From the NCBI RefSeq assembly GCF_022539505.1, contig NC_061508.1, positions 265,428,736-265,492,735 on the forward strand: 64,000 bases of DNA, in the 5' to 3' direction. Numbering within the stretch: the first letter of the stretch is position 1; each line of letters starts with the position of its first letter. A program made the position numbers and the translations under genes. The DNA is from Lolium rigidum (Eukaryota; Streptophyta; Magnoliopsida; Poales; Poaceae). Below are positions 49,015 through 59,300 of this stretch, in pieces. The notes beneath the pieces were generated by a model. It was given only the letters and a program-made list of their open reading frames with translations. It searched no databases and was not told where the DNA came from.

Positions 49015-50412
49015 CTTGTCAATGCCTACGGGTTATAGGCTAGGGTTTAGTTAGAAGTAGAGGGTAAGTAGATCTCGAAGGTTTCAGCCGAAAAGTACTC
49101 GACGATTATGAAAACTAGGGTTTGTGAACAATGATTCGATGATCTCTTCGTCCCTCGACTCCCCCTTTATATAAGAGGCGGAGCCGAGGGTTTCGTTTCG
49201 TACAAATTACAGAGTTCGGGACGGTTTCCAACTCATCCCGCCAGATTACAAACAACACTTCCTATTACAACTCTACTTCCCTTAATATATCTTGGGCTCC
49301 CGAATCTTTTTATTCTTCGGGTAGTGGGCCTTCATTAAACCCCGGGTACACTCTCCGGCAGGCCCATTTGGGATGCCTATGTCACCCTTACCTTTCTTGT
49401 CCTTACTCTTTGGCTTAGGGAATATATGGCTACCCCCGGGTGTAGAGGTGAATTTTAGGGTGCCTTCTCTCACGTCTATGACTGCTCCCAATAGTTTCAG
49501 CAGGGATCTTCCGAGTGTGATTTGTCCTGTTCCTGCGCATTCAATGACAAGGTAATCAACGGATATTGTTATCCCAAGAATGGTTGTATGCACACCCGCA
49601 GCTATCCCTTTAGGAATTATAACAGAGTTATCAATGAGAGTTATTCCTTCTCCCCCTTCAGTGAATTCCCAAAGTTTCAAAGATTTATGAATACTCTTAG
49701 GCATTAGGCAAAATTCAGTCATAATATCACAATTAGCATGAAGAGTTTGGTCACCTATGACAATTTTAATAGTAGGATCCCACAATGAAGGTTCGGAGTT
49801 CACTAAAACTTGATCAAGACGGTTACGAATATATCCATAATTTTCATTTAAGCGAGATGCACTTGTCTCAAGAGTGTTTAATCTATTATGAATGCTAATA
49901 AGGGCTGAATCAAAGTTATTAGATGAATCATGTGATGCAACCAACTTCTTTATGGCATTGAAAGCTTGATCCCCATTACAATGAAGGAAATCTCCTCCCA
50001 CTAGAGCATCCAAGGCATATCTATAGCGAATCATAAGACCAAAATAAAAATTACTAAGGAGCAAACTTAGAGTCATTTGAGGTTCAGTTTTACGATAAGA
50101 AGTAAAAATCCTGGACCAAGCATCTTTAAAACTTTCCTCATCCCCTTGTTTAAAAGTAAAAACTAATTCCTCAGGTGAAGAAGTAACAGGTACAGAGCTA
50201 GACATGATGACAAAAGTAAACTAAATGCAAGTAACTAATTTTTTGTGTTTTTGATATAGCAAACAAGATAGTAAAATAAAGTAAAGCTAGCAACTAAATT
50301 TTTTGTGTTTTGATATAATGCAGCAAACAAAGTAGTAAATAAAATAAAGCAAGACAAAAACAAAGTAAAGAGATTGGGAAGTGGAGACTCCCCTTGCAGC
50401 ATGTCTTGATCT

Positions 50413-50429
50413 CCCCGGCAACGGCGCCA
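50413..50429 (-). other. Primer binding site
   Basis: TGGCGCCGTTGCCGGGG on the minus strand, 11 bp inside the 5' LTR at 50441. Confidence 0.8.
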
Positions 50430-50440
50430 GAAAAAGAGCT

Positions 50441-52042
50441 TGATGGCGTGTAACTCACACGTTCGTTGGGAACCCCAAGAGGAAGGTATGATGCGCACAG
50501 CAGCAAGTTTTCCCTCGTAAAGAAACCAAGGTTTATCGAACCAGGAGGAGCCAAGAAGCACGTTGAAGGTTGATGGCGGCGGGATGTAGTGCGGCGCAAC
50601 ACCGGAGATTCCGGCGCCAACGTGGAACCCGCACAACACAACCAAAGTACTTTGCCCCAACGAAACGAGTGAGGTTGTCAATCTCACCGGCTTGCCGTAA
50701 CAAAGGGTTAACCGTATTGTGTGGAAGATGATTGTTTGCAGAGAAAACGAGTAAAAACAAGTATTGCGAGCAGATTTGTATTTCAAGTATAAAAGAATGG
50801 ACCGGGGTCCACAGTTCACTAGAGGTGTCTCTCCCATAAGATAAAAGCATGTTGGGTGAACAAATTACAGTCGGGCAATTGACAAATAGAGAGGGCATAA
50901 CAATGCACATACATGTCATGATAAGTACGAGTGAGATTTAATTAGGCATTACGACAAAGTACATAGACCGCCATCCAACCGCATCTATGCCTAAAAAGTC
51001 CACCTTCGAAGTTATCATCCGAACCCCTTCCAGTATTAAGTTGTAAAACAACAGAAAATTGCATTAAGTATGGTGCGTAATGTAATCAACAACTACATCC
51101 TTAGACATAGCATCAATGTTTTATCCCTAGTGGCAACAGCACACCACAACCTTAGAACTTTCTGTCACTGTCCCAGGTATCAATGGAGGCATGAACCCAC
51201 TATCGAGCATAAATACTCCCTCTTGGAGTTAAGAGCAAAAACTTGGCCAGAGCCTCTACTAATAACGGAGAGCATGCAAGATCATAAACAACACATAGGT
51301 AATAACTTGATAATTAACATAACATGGTATTCTCTATCCATCGGATCCCGACAAACACAACATATAGTATTACGGATAGATGATCTTGATCATGTTAGGC
51401 AGCTCACAAGATCCAACAATGAAGCACAATGAGGAGAAGACAACCATCTAGCTACTGCTATGGACCCATAGTCCAGGGGTGAACTACTCACTCATCACTC
51501 CGGAGGCGACCATGGCGGTGAAGAGTCCTCCGGGAGATGAATCCCCTCTCCGGCAGGGTGCCGGAGGAGATCTCCAGAATCCCCCGAGATGGTATTGGCG
51601 GCGGCGGCGTCTCTGGAAGGTTTTCCGTATCGTGGCTCTCTGTTCTGGGGTTTTCGCGACGGAGGCTTTAAGTAGGCGGAAGGGCAACGTGGGGGGCCAC
51701 ACGAGGGCCCCACACCATAGGTCGGCGCGGCCAGGGCCTGGGCCGCGCCGCCCTATGGTGGCGGCGCCTCGTGGCCCCACTTCGACTCCTCTTCGGTCTT
51801 CCGGAAGCTTCGTGGCAAAATAGGACCCCGGGCGTTGATTTCGTCCAATTCCGAGAATATTTCGTTACTAGGATTTCGAAACCAAAAACAGCGAGAAAAC
51901 AGCAACGGCTCTTCGGCATCTTGTTAATAGGTTAGTTCCGGAAAATGCACGAATATGACATAAAGTGTGCATAAAACATGTAGATATCATCAATAATGTG
52001 GCATGGAACATAAGAAATTATCGATACGTCGGAGACGTATCA
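50441..52042 (-). repeat. Family 1 LTR (5' LTR)
   Basis: 1602 bp, TGATGGCGTGTAACTC to ..GGAGACGTATCA on the plus strand, followed by the TTGAT duplication. It is the partner of 42501-44116. Confidence 0.9.
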
Positions 52043-52695
52043 TTGATGAGCCGCTGAACATACTGAGCATAGTTGGGAGTCATGCGGTCCATAACTACAC
52101 GCTTCAGTTCACAGTGGATAAGATCACAGCCATCAATCTTCCTTACCCTGTCAGGATGACAATAGTACATCAGATTTAGGTGATAGTTCCTGACTTCACT
52201 TGTGTCGCCAGACTTGCTGATGAGGCTTTCACGGAACATCTTGGCAAGGACAAGATATGAGTAGTACATCCCAGAGATAGTGGGAGGTCCAGGTGTAGGG
52301 TTCGCAGGATAGCAGAAGGAGATGTCACCCTTAGTAAGCTTAGACCGTGAATGAATCTTGTACCCTAGAGCACTGTCACCACCACAACCCATGGCTGCAC
52401 GGAACTGAGAGTAGGTGCATGAGTACTTTTCCTTGCCAGTCATCCAGGTGATGGTGCGGTCCTCATCATCATGGAAGAAAACGGTGCAGTGGAACTGACG
52501 GACTAGGAGAGGACAAAAGGTAGGATCCTCTTGGTCATCATCGGGCTTGAGGCACACGAGGTCATATAGTCCCATACCCTTCAAGGTTTCAACCACAAAG
52601 CGGTACTTTGTGGCCTCATGCAAGGCAAGCTCGTCAGGATTGATGGCCTTGGGCATCACAATATCACCATTCTTCATAAACTCATGAGAATCATA

Positions 52696-53970
52696 GTAAC
52701 AGTAGATAGAATTGAAAGGAGGGTCTCAAATACAACTTTACTGATGTCTCATGCTGGAAAACTAACATATGTTAATTCAATTCTGACCTCAATGGCAACA
52801 TATTCAATGTGCACTATTGAAATAAATCCCAAGATTATGAATCACATTGAGAAAATAAGAAGGAGAGTGCTATGGAGCAAAAAGACAGATGAAGGTGAAA
52901 AATGTGTCTCTCTGGCGGCTTGGGACATGGTTTGTAAACCGAAGGACAAAGGTGGCTTGGGTGTTTTGAATATGAAAACTCAGAATCAAGGTCTCTTATT
53001 GAAATTTTTAGACAAATTCTATAACAAAAAGGATATCCAGTGGGTTAATCTTATTTGGTCCACATATTATCAGGATTCTATACCTCATGCTACTAATGCT
53101 TGTGGTTCTTTCTGGTGGAAGGCAGTTATGAAGTTATCTCCTATTTTTAGAGGAATTGCTTATTGCAGAATAGGGAAGGGAGACACAGCCTTGTTCTGGA
53201 AGGATGAGTGGAATAATGGAGTTATGCAACATTTATTCCCATGTTTATTCTCCTTTGTGCAAAATGAAGATATCTCTGTTAAAAGCTTTTGCTCTGCAAC
53301 TGATATAGCTGATATATTCCACTTACCTATGTCTCCTGAAGCTTTTCAGCAGTATGAACAATTACAACAGATCACACAGCAGATGAACCTAAACCAAACC
53401 ACCAATGATGTCTGGACTTTTCAATGGGGTGATAATTATACTTCAAGGAAATATTATAAGTTTGTATACAGAGCTATTGTCCCTCCGGCCCCTTTTTTAT
53501 GGATTTGGAAGTCTAAGCTTTGGCCGAAGCTCAAGGTTTTCGCATGGCTATTACTAGTTGATCGGCTCAATACCAGAAATATGTTAAAGAGAAGACATTT
53601 CAATATTGGCAATGACTTTTCATGTCCCCTATGCTCTTCAGGTGATGAGGAAACTTTGGAGCACTTATTCTTCTCTTGTTCATTTAGTGCATCATGCTGG
53701 GCTATTTTAAACATTAATTGGAATGGGGGCCTGCAACGAATAGATAAGATTATTGAGGCCAAATCAAACTTCCAGGGATCAATTTTCTTTGAGATATTTA
53801 CTATAGCTGCTTGGGGAATTTGGAAGGAGAGGAACAATTGGATTTTCAAAAATATAAATCCTTCAAGAGCTTCCTGGAAGGAAAGAGTAATAGCAGATTT
53901 AGAACTACTAAGGTTTAAGGTTAACCAAAACCTACAAAACACAATCTCTTCTTATATTAGTAGACTTTGA
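52696..53970 (+). pseudogene. LINE ORF2 C-terminal fragment (reverse transcriptase end and zinc-binding domain)
   Basis: About 425 residues from the LINE start to a natural stop. The first ~60 residues (RIERRVSNTTLLMSHAGKLT, NHIEKIRRRVLW) are the thumb end of a plant L1 reverse transcriptase. Then comes the usual spacer with WKDEW, and near the end a zf-RVT-type domain (FLWIWKSKLWPKLKVFAWLL, CPLCSSGDEETLEHLFFSC). The tail motif is AAWGIWKERNNWIF. The endonuclease and the catalytic YxDD part are missing through 5' truncation. The remaining frame has no stop, so the copy is fairly young. Confidence 0.85.
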
Positions 53971-54085
53971 TTTTTTGTATCTCTAGACTTATGTAAGTGG
54001 GTGTATGCACCCGAGATGATGTAAATATTATAAATATAATATATCACAGTAGGAGCCTCTCCTACTGTTTTTGGTCAAAAAAAAA
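52696..54085 (+). mobile_element. 5'-truncated L1-type LINE
   Basis: It begins inside the reverse transcriptase reading frame and ends with a 9-base A-tail (54077-54085). Just before the tail is a perfect stem-loop (54047-54067: CAGTAGGAG, loop CCT, CTCCTACTG), and a smaller one (GGGTG TATG CACCC) is near 54000. It splits a minus-strand gene. No clear target duplication was seen, so insertion may have involved a small deletion. Confidence 0.85.
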
Positions 54086-54540
54086 CCATCCCATAGGGCT
54101 TCTTGTGTCTTGGTCCAGAAGAACTTGTCCCCACGAGTGTAAGTCCGTTGCTCAAAGCGATACGGATTCACCGTCCTCATTTCCTGCCACTCAACACGGT
54201 TTGCATTCCCAACATTGAAATTTGGCACTATTTCATCATCCTCTTGGGCGGCATGCTTATCCTTTTTCTTGCCACCAACAGACTTGGTTCTACCCCCAGC
54301 TGAGCTGCCAATGTCAGTACCCTGATGAGCTTGAGGGGGTACGCGACTACTAGAACGGCGGGGAGGATCAGCAGTCCTTCCTCTCTTGGAAACATTGCCA
54401 CGTGCCTCACCACTCCAACTACCTGTGAATGAGAAAATAGAGCAAGGATAGCAGTGGGGTAAGCGTACATGTCATCAATAAGAGGGAAGCCAAAAAGCAT
54501 AGCATATATCCAAGTGTATTGATGAGATTGTGCGAAAACT

Positions 54541-54660
54541 GGGCAATCCGGCGCACAGGCCGGTCCAACCGGGAAGCAGACCGGACGAGCCGGTTGGCGA
54601 CCGGTTGACCGGGCCGGCCGGTTGAGCGGCCGGTAGACCGGGCTGGTGACTGGATCTGTC
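54541..54660. repeat. CCGGT/ACCGG palindrome cluster
   Basis: Many CCGGT, CCGGTTG and CAACCGG words in both orientations within ~120 bp, in the presumed intron of the split unknown gene. A second cluster lies at 55180-55251, upstream of the same gene. Confidence 0.7.
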
Positions 54661-54899
54661 GATTTGTGAAGTTGTGCCCAGATTTTCTACCACAAAATCA
54701 TGCAAAAACTCATAAACTTGAATATAGACTATAGCAATAGAGTGGAGTAAGTGCATTGTGTTGTGAGACACTCTAAAGGCATGAGGACTTACAAACCCTA
54801 ACCCTAACCCTAAAATTTCCCAAATCTTGTCAAGAATTTGCAATGTGTGATGAGGACAAGAGAATAGGGAGAAAGGAAGATCACATTACCCGAAGACAT

Positions 54900-55251
54900 G
54901 GTTCTCCTTGATCAAGAGAGCAAGAAGAACACGAGGTAGGGCTTGAAAAACCAAGAACTCCAAGATTTCCCAAAATAGCTTGAGAGGGACCAAATCCTTT
55001 GGTGGAGATGTTCCAAGGGGCCCGATCTATGGTTTGGTGAAGTTTGGGGGAATTCTTGTGGTGGGAAGACCCTAGAGCTTGGTGGAGGTGATGGGGGCGG
55101 CGGCAATGGAGGTGTGGGAGTTGGGGAAGAATGAGGAAGAAGACCCCAAGGGGTATCCTCTTCCACACATAATAGGCCACGCGGCCGGTCGGGCGCCCGG
55201 TCGACCGGACCTGGCGTCGGCTGATCCGTCCCAGAGGCCGGTCCAACCGGG
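54900..55251. other. Upstream region of the split unknown gene
   Basis: GC-rich to the right with the second CCGGT cluster. It is interrupted at 55252 by the next LTR. No separate gene was recognised. Confidence 0.45.
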
Positions 55252-56365
55252 TGATGGCGTGTATTTCACACGTTCGTTGGGCAACCCCAAGAGGAAGGTA
55301 TGATGCGCACAGCAGCAAGTTTTCCCTCAGAAAGAAACCAAGGTTTATCGAACCAGGAGGAGCCAAGAAGCACGTTGAAGGTTGATGGCGGCGGGATGTA
55401 GTGCGGCGCAACACCGGAGATTCCGGCGCCAACGTGGAACCCGCACAACACAACCAAAGTACTTTGCCCCAACGAAACGAGTGAGGTTGTCAATCTCACC
55501 GGCTTGCCGTAACAAAGGATTAACCGTATTGTGTGGAAGATGATTGTTTGCAGAGAAAATAGTAAAAACAAGTATTGCAGCAGATTTGTATTTCAGTATT
55601 AAAGAATGGACCGGGGTCCACAGTTCACTAGAGGTGTCTCTCCCATAAGATAAAAGCATGTTGGGTGAACAAATTACGATCGGGCAATTGACAAATAGAG
55701 AGGGCATAACAATGCACATACATGACATGATAAGTATAGTGAGATTTAATTGGGCATTACGACAAAGTACATAGACCGCCATCCAACTGCATCTATGCCT
55801 AAAAAGTCCACCTTCGAGGTTATCATCCGAACCCCCTCCAGTATTAAGTTGCTAACAACAGACAATTGCATTAAGTATGGTGCGTAATGTAATCAACAAC
55901 TACATCCTCGGACATAGCGCCAATGTTTTATCCCTAGTGGCAACAGCCACTACAAGAAATCTGCCATAATATGACGTTTTTTTTATGACTGGAAATCAAA
56001 ATGTCATAGCTTTATGACGTTCCTAGCTTTGACCGTCCTTGGCCACTCGGGGGGGGCAAAACCCTAGAAAATCGTGACGTTATTGGGCAAAAATGTCATT
56101 GCCAATTTAGGTCAAAACGTCATTAGCAAAATTAAGTGGCCTACGACGTTTTTCCACTGCCGATTGCGACAAATCAATAACGTCATTGGCATGCCAAAAA
56201 AATTAGCCAATCAGAAAACGAGAAAACAACCTACCAAGGATCAGCTCCAAACTTGAATCTCAACCGTCCGAAGCATCCAACGCACCAAACCACGCGCGGA
56301 ATTTTCCCATTGGCGCCTAAAATTTTTGGGTCACGCGCGCGAGGACCAACCGGACCACTTTAATT

Positions 56366-56853
56366 TTGCTTCCGCCCCGCCCCGTCCCACCACTCCTCCC
56401 CGCCCCGTCCAACCCTAACCAGATCCACACCACCTCCTCCGCCGCCCCCGCCCCCGCCCCCACCACCTCCTCCGCCGCGCGGAAGCTCCCCATCAAGCGC
56501 CGCTCCCCGCCGCGGCCACCACCTCCCCGCCCTCCTCCTCCGGCCCGGCCTCCTCCGGCCCGGCCTCCTCCGGCGCCAACCCCGCCTTCAAGTTCCAGCG
56601 CATCTGGTCCGAGACCGACGAGCTGCGCTTCCTGCAGGGCCTGCTCGGCTGCGGCGCGCAGGGCCAGGGCCTGCTCGGCTGCCGCCTCAGGAACAAGCAC
56701 CGCGCCGTCGCCGCCCGCGTCGCCAAGGGGCTCGACCCGGCCCGCCTCGCGCCGCACGACCGCGACGTGCTCCACCTCTGCTCCCGGCTCTGGGACCCCG
56801 CCTACGCCGCCGCCGCCCTCGTCCGCCGCATCCCCCGTCGCCGCTTTATCTAA
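56366..56853 (+). pseudogene. Captured fragment of a DUF573 (GeBP/storekeeper-like) gene
   Basis: From 56366 one frame gives a proline/alanine-rich N-terminus with KLPIKRRSP. From 56587 another frame gives FKFQRIWSETDELRFLQGLL, the start of the DUF573 DNA-binding domain. It then jumps to RLRNKHRAVAARVAKGL, the end of that domain, and runs on through HLCSRLWDP to a stop at 56853. So there is one frameshift and an internal deletion of the middle of the domain at a GGGCCTGCTCGGCTGC repeat. DUF573 proteins are plant transcription factors. This copy is unlikely to encode one. The GC content is far above that of the neighbouring DNA. Confidence 0.75.
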
Positions 56854-56921
56854 CCCTAATCTCGCTCTTCGTCTCCCTGCCCGCAGAGAACGCAGATCCG
56901 CCTCGGTGAGAATCCGTCGCC

Positions 56922-56990
56922 ATGTCGTCCAGCGAGGTCGCCTGCACCCTTGCCGCCCTCATCCTCCACGATGACGGGATCTCCATCACA
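56922..56990 (+). pseudogene. Captured first exon of 60S acidic ribosomal protein P1
   Basis: ATG at 56922 opens 23 codons, MSSSEVACTLAAL then ILHDDGISIT, followed at once by a splice donor GTAAGT (56991). This is the N-terminus of plant ribosomal protein P1, a stalk protein of the large subunit. The preceding ~65 bp look like its 5' UTR. No other P1 exon was recognised downstream. A splice-acceptor-like TTTTTGTGCAG ends at 58708. Confidence 0.8.
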
Positions 56991-59300
56991 GTAAGTTACC
57001 CCTCACGATTTCTTCTCTTCTCCGTTCGTTTTCTCGGTTGGATTTGGTTACCTGATTCCGTTCAGCAGTTTGATTAGTCAATGCATCCATGTTGCCACTT
57101 GTATGTTTTCCATATGTATGTGCTACCAGAAATGGCGTGTACTGAGTGGATCATGATGATTTTGTTGGCTCACAAGAACCTGCAGTAGATTTGTTAACAT
57201 TTCAATAACCTGCAACAGCATGTTATGTGCTGTTCCAGAATCTGTGCTTTTCGCTGCCAAGCATTTTTTGGTCTTGTTAGGTTGGTAATTTTACTATGTA
57301 ATGATGTACTGCTCGTTATTCCTAATTGCTTACCAGACATGAGTATATTGAACTGTCCCTGAGCTTGAGAATTTTCAATAATAACTAATAGTATTGCAGT
57401 AAATCACTGCTTGCCTAATTCGAATATCATCCACTAGTTTCAACATTGACCGTCGAAAATTTGAAGAATTATTTGGCTCAAGTCTCATGTGTGTACATAT
57501 TATACATCATGCTGTAATTATTTCATGCTAATATTTAATTGGCCCTTACTGTACTTGGTTTTACCTGCAGCAGCATCCTAGTATTACTTGGTTTTACATC
57601 GCCTCTTCTCGGGTGTGCTTTATTTTAGAAACATTTAACATATTTATTAAAGATATTACTTGTCAAATATGGCATAGCTTGCATCATACTGCCATGTATT
57701 CAAAGCTACCGAGTAAAACTTGCAATTTGAGTTGATCACCTCGTGCATTCATTTTGCAATCATTGAAAATAGTGTAGGGTTTCGGTTCAAATGTTCTTTA
57801 CTAGAGCCGTCTGCTAATACTAACAAGTATGATGTGTTATCCTGTGAAGACCGCACAACCTTGTTGCTTTCTGGCTCCCATGGTGCCTAGGGTAGGTGCT
57901 AAATTCGGGTGAGACAGGTCGGTATGGTTAATTTCTGCTGAAACCAGTAACCATAAAAGATCACATGCCTTTTTTTCTGGATATCTTTGAACCGAAACCC
58001 TACACTATTTTCAATGATTTTATATGATCTTACTAATATCTGAATATCTGAATATCTTTGTATTGGGATCTGGTCGATCTTATATGATCTTACTTCATGA
58101 TGTAAGTTTTAAGTCATACTCGATATGTGTAGAAAGGAAACTATTGTACCTTAGTTCTCTCTCCGAGAGGTATCCGACTTAATTCTAAAATAAAATGTTA
58201 AATTATGGATGTTTCCTGATGCTACTCGTATGTTTTGTTTGAACAAGGATAGAGAATAACTTAAAAGTTGCCTGCTGCACTACTGTGTGTTCTTCATGAT
58301 CTATGCAAACGATGTTTTCATTGATTATTCTAAGATAAAATGTTAAGTTATAGCTGTTTCTGAATGCTACTGTATGATTTGTTTGACCAAGGACAGAGAA
58401 TAACTTGAAGCTCCCCCTATATTTTCTCTTATAGCCTTGCCAGTAATTATGACATACTTTTTAGTTTCTCACTTCTGTATTGTACCAGCATTCACATTTT
58501 ATGAGTTCACCCCTTTGCTTCAGTTAAGTGGAGTCTATGATTCAAGTGTTAATGATATCTGTGTAATCTGCTCATCTTGTTATTGGACAATGTACCATGA
58601 GTAATCTGCTCATTTGTGCTCAGATGCTAAAATATTCATTGGTTGCATGATATTATCCAGCAATTACCTGTTTGACAGTCATGCCTTTGGATGTTTGTTT
58701 TTGTGCAGGATGGATGGATGAGCCTATGACAGATGCTTGTTCTTGGACAGGTTGTGTTAGCCAGGTGCTGGGATGCAATGTTGGACGGTGATGTGCTCAC
58801 AGGGAACAGGTTGCTGTGCGGTTGGTGGAGCGGAGAGTTCCTGATGATGCATCATTAAGAAGGTGACATGGAAGTTAGGTTATGACAGCCGATTCGGCCG
58901 TCTAGAATGGCATGCTTTGGTTCTTATGATTTGACTCGATGGATGTTGCGTCGCTGTAATAGTCTAGCCGGTTTGTTTTCATTATCCTTTGGATTCAGCT
59001 GCAGACCTCGTCATTCCTGTATGTGTTTTTTGGAAAAATACTGGAATAGACTTCATGTATTCATCTTTTGGCGTCTAAATATTATCAGATCGTGTGAAAT
59101 AAATGCTGACAAATGGGACCAATGGGAAAATGAAACCTGACACGTGGGGTCTCTATATGTAATTGGCTAAAAAAATTAAGCTAAAAAGGCCGAGGTAATT
59201 GGGCTAGTTACGGGCCAAGGCCCAACAAAGCCGAAAAAAATAATCAGAACTAATGGGCTCAGCCCACATAAGGAGCTGAATGGACCGGGCTGAATTCAGA
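56991..59300. other. Body of the CACTA: intron-like and transcript-like sequence
   Basis: 56991-58708 is T-rich and stop-dense like a plant intron (donor GTAAGT, acceptor TGCAG). 58709-59140 resembles the terminal exon and 3' UTR of a host gene (balanced composition, TTTGGTTCTTATGATTTGAC). I could not identify the source gene of this last part. Confidence 0.45.

Larger units (their letters stand above)
46750..49384 (-). mobile_element. Complete short non-autonomous Gypsy-type LTR element
   Basis: The LTRs are 46750-47133 and 49001-49384 (384 bp each). By eye I found one difference, C46965 versus T49216. The target duplication CCCTT is at 46745-46749 and 49385-49389. On the minus strand the primer-site-like TTGGCGCCGTCTG follows the LTR at 48999, and the polypurine tract CTCGGGGGCTAC precedes the other LTR at 47134. 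The LTR has a TATA-like CTTATATAAAGG on the minus strand. The internal 1.87 kb lacks gag and pol but keeps an ORF on the opposite strand. Confidence 0.92.
46699..50205 (-). pseudogene. Family 1 gag/protease-like ORF split by a nested Gypsy element
   Basis: The ORF starts at 50205 (MSSSVPVTSS) 208 bp inside the primer site. Residues about 10-95 resemble the end of a gag domain (FKDAWSRIF, LLLSNFYFGL). A coiled-coil-like stretch follows, then an aspartic-protease-like fold with QITLGRSLLKLLGAVIDVREG, but the DxGA catalytic motif is replaced by CDIMTEFCLMP. The frame enters the nested LTR at 49384 and resumes at 46749 after one CCCTT copy, ending ..VSSLDNT at 46699. It was therefore open before the insertion. 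The missing catalytic motif suggests an inactive protease. Confidence 0.7.
42501..52042 (-). mobile_element. Complete family 1 Athila-like LTR retrotransposon
   Basis: LTRs are at 50441-52042 (5') and 42501-44116 (3'). The 5-bp target duplication TTGAT is at 42496-42500 and 52043-52047. The primer site is at 50413-50429 and the polypurine tract lies next to 44117. The internal region contains one gag/protease-like ORF (46699-50205) split by a second element (46750-49384). No polymerase region is present, so it is non-autonomous. Confidence 0.9.
41954..54899 (-). pseudogene. Repetitive unknown gene split by an LTR element and a LINE
   Basis: Pieces on the minus strand: a possible 10-bp first exon (54890-54899, MSSG), an intron to 54423, then 54422-54087, 52695-52043 and 42500-41954 (stop). 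Between the pieces lie a LINE (52696-54085) and a complete LTR element (42501-52042). Across the LTR insertion the frame joins exactly once one TTGAT duplication is removed. The product would be roughly 500 residues: a basic disordered N-terminus, a conserved core with motifs GNANRVEWQEM, FFWTKTQEALW, GMGLYDLVCLKPD and TISGMYYSYLVLAKMF, and an acidic tail (DDDGDEDEGD). I do not recognise a family. I recall similar proteins as repetitive in wheat-type genomes, so it may itself belong to a mobile element. Confidence 0.6.

Noticed and set aside
49282..49384. C-terminal extension of the gag/protease ORF (..GDIGIPNGP..)
   Set aside because: These residues are encoded by the nested LTR, not by the host element; the original frame resumes at 46749.
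54793..54814. Three CCCTAA units resembling telomere repeat
   Set aside because: Too short, and plant telomeres use CCCTAAA; it fits the common ACCCTAA-rich leader of grass genes and repeats.
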